A program made the position numbers and the translations under genes. A stretch of DNA of 64,000 bases, from the NCBI GenBank assembly GCA_002086835.1, contig MVIG01000005.1, positions 62,001 to 126,000 on the forward strand, in the 5' to 3' direction. The stretch is from Mycolicibacterium porcinum. Its GTDB lineage: Bacteria > Actinomycetota > Actinomycetes > Mycobacteriales > Mycobacteriaceae. This document shows, piece after piece, positions 63,454 through 64,000 of the stretch (its first letter is position 1; each line of letters opens with the position of its first letter). The notes beneath the pieces were generated by a model. The model saw nothing but the letters and a program-made list of their open reading frames with translations. It did no database searches and was not told the DNA's origin.

Positions 63454-64000
63454 CGTCAGCCATCAGCGTAACCAGTTCGTAGGCCAGATTGGCCGCCGCC
63501 ACGGCGGTGACATCACCGCTGTCGTAGGCCGGGGCGACCTCCACCACGTCGGCACCGACGATCGGCAACCCACGCATGGCCCGCAGCACCGCCACCAACT
63601 CGCGGCTCGTCATCCCACCGATCTCGGGCGTCCCGGTGCCCGGTGCGAATGCCGGATCCAGCACGTCGATGTCGATCGAGACGTACACCGGGTGCTCCCC
63701 CACCCGCGCGCGAATCCGCTCGATGACACCGTCCACACCGATGCGGTCGATATCGCGGCAGTGCACCACCGTGAACCCCAGCGACTCGTCGCCCAGCAGG
63801 TCGGCGCGATCGTAGAGCGAGCCGCGAATCCCGATGTGCGCCGAGTGGCCCTTGACGATCAGGCCCTGCTCGGAGGCCCGGCGGAACGGAGTGCCGTGCG
63901 TGCACGGCGCACCGAAGTAGGTGTCCCAGGTATCGAGGTGGGCGTCGAAGTGCACCAACGCCACCGGACCGTGCACCGCATGCATGGCCTGCAAGGCCGG
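63446..64000 (-). CDS. speB: Agmatinase/ureohydrolase family protein (partial)
   Basis: This ureohydrolase removes urea from a guanidino compound. The frame runs off the right edge, so the N-terminus is missing; 185 codons are seen. Manganese ligands are intact in HFDAHLDTWDTY and SIDIDVLDPAFAPGTGTPE. It is translationally coupled to the polysaccharide deacetylase gene. Agmatine is the default, but guanidinobutyrate or related substrates are possible, so the symbol is provisional. Confidence 0.85.
   Translation of the reverse strand, partial: PALQAMHAVHGPVALVHFDAHLDTWDTYFGAPCTHGTPFRRASEQGLIVKGHSAHIGIRGSLYDRADLLGDESLGFTVVHCRDIDRIGVDGVIERIRARVGEHPVYVSIDIDVLDPAFAPGTGTPEIGGMTSRELVAVLRAMRGLPIVGADVVEVAPAYDSGDVTAVAAANLAYELVTLMADDD

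Overview
The window is about 64 kb of high-GC actinobacterial DNA from a mycobacterium, most likely a fast-growing Mycolicibacterium. The evidence is a complete mce lipid-import operon (yrbEA, yrbEB, six mce genes), an antigen-85 mycolyltransferase, the TrcR/TrcS two-component pair, the mannosyltransferase MgtA, an F420/deazaflavin-dependent Ddn-type enzyme, and a menaquinone gene cluster. The order gpsA, htpX, grcC1, menJ, menG, mgtA, Rv0556-like, menD, bpoC, menC, Rv0552-like, fadD8, menB, SDR is the Mycobacterium tuberculosis Rv0564c-Rv0547c order read backwards, with extra genes inserted. Species assignment is inference; the synteny is from memory and was not searched.

Region by region. 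1-2679: a SsuA/SsuB/SsuC-type ABC importer on the minus strand, with the permease running off the left edge. 2791-2849: a very long inverted repeat. 2858-13392: a ten-gene mce operon on the minus strand, closed by an Mce-associated membrane protein and a secreted MPT64/RsiV-family protein. 13922-15573: an ArsR repressor divergent from an MFS exporter, with two palindromic operators between them. 15628-16653: gpsA. 16673-20023: a cupin-type XRE regulator divergent from an alcohol dehydrogenase and an APC permease. 20026-20904: two small secreted proteins. 21024-23325: trcS and trcR. 23803-25968: a SulP transporter fused to a carbonic anhydrase. 26255-29454: htpX, grcC1 and menJ. 29482-34282: an NCS1 permease, C69 dipeptidase and glycerate kinase operon with a divergent GntR regulator. 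34404-37481: TspO, a small helix-turn-helix protein, PpnP, a COG0523 GTPase with a Zur-like box, and a lipoprotein. 37687-50469: menG, an aconitase-like enzyme, mgtA, menD, a MenH candidate and menC, mixed with two DJ-1-fold proteins and a HicB gene broken by an in-frame stop. 50492-57299: antigen 85, two acyl-CoA synthetases, an amidohydrolase and a YCII/DGPF protein. 57374-64000: an ECF42-type sigma factor, small enzymes, menB, an SDR, a polysaccharide deacetylase and a partial agmatinase.

Functional themes. Menaquinone synthesis is represented by GrcC1 (tail), MenD, the BpoC candidate for MenH, MenC, MenB, MenG and MenJ; menA, menE and menF are not in the window. Lipid and envelope metabolism is represented by mce, Ag85, mgtA, fadD8 and the second FadD. 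The most interesting non-coding structure is regulatory: paired palindromes at tspO/HTH and arsR/MFS, a KstR-type box in front of fadD8, a Zur-type box in front of the COG0523 GTPase, an ECF42-like promoter in front of the DGPF gene, an 11-bp direct repeat upstream of trcR, and several long-stem hairpins, some belonging to a repeated family. No tRNA, rRNA, CRISPR array, insertion sequence or prophage was seen.
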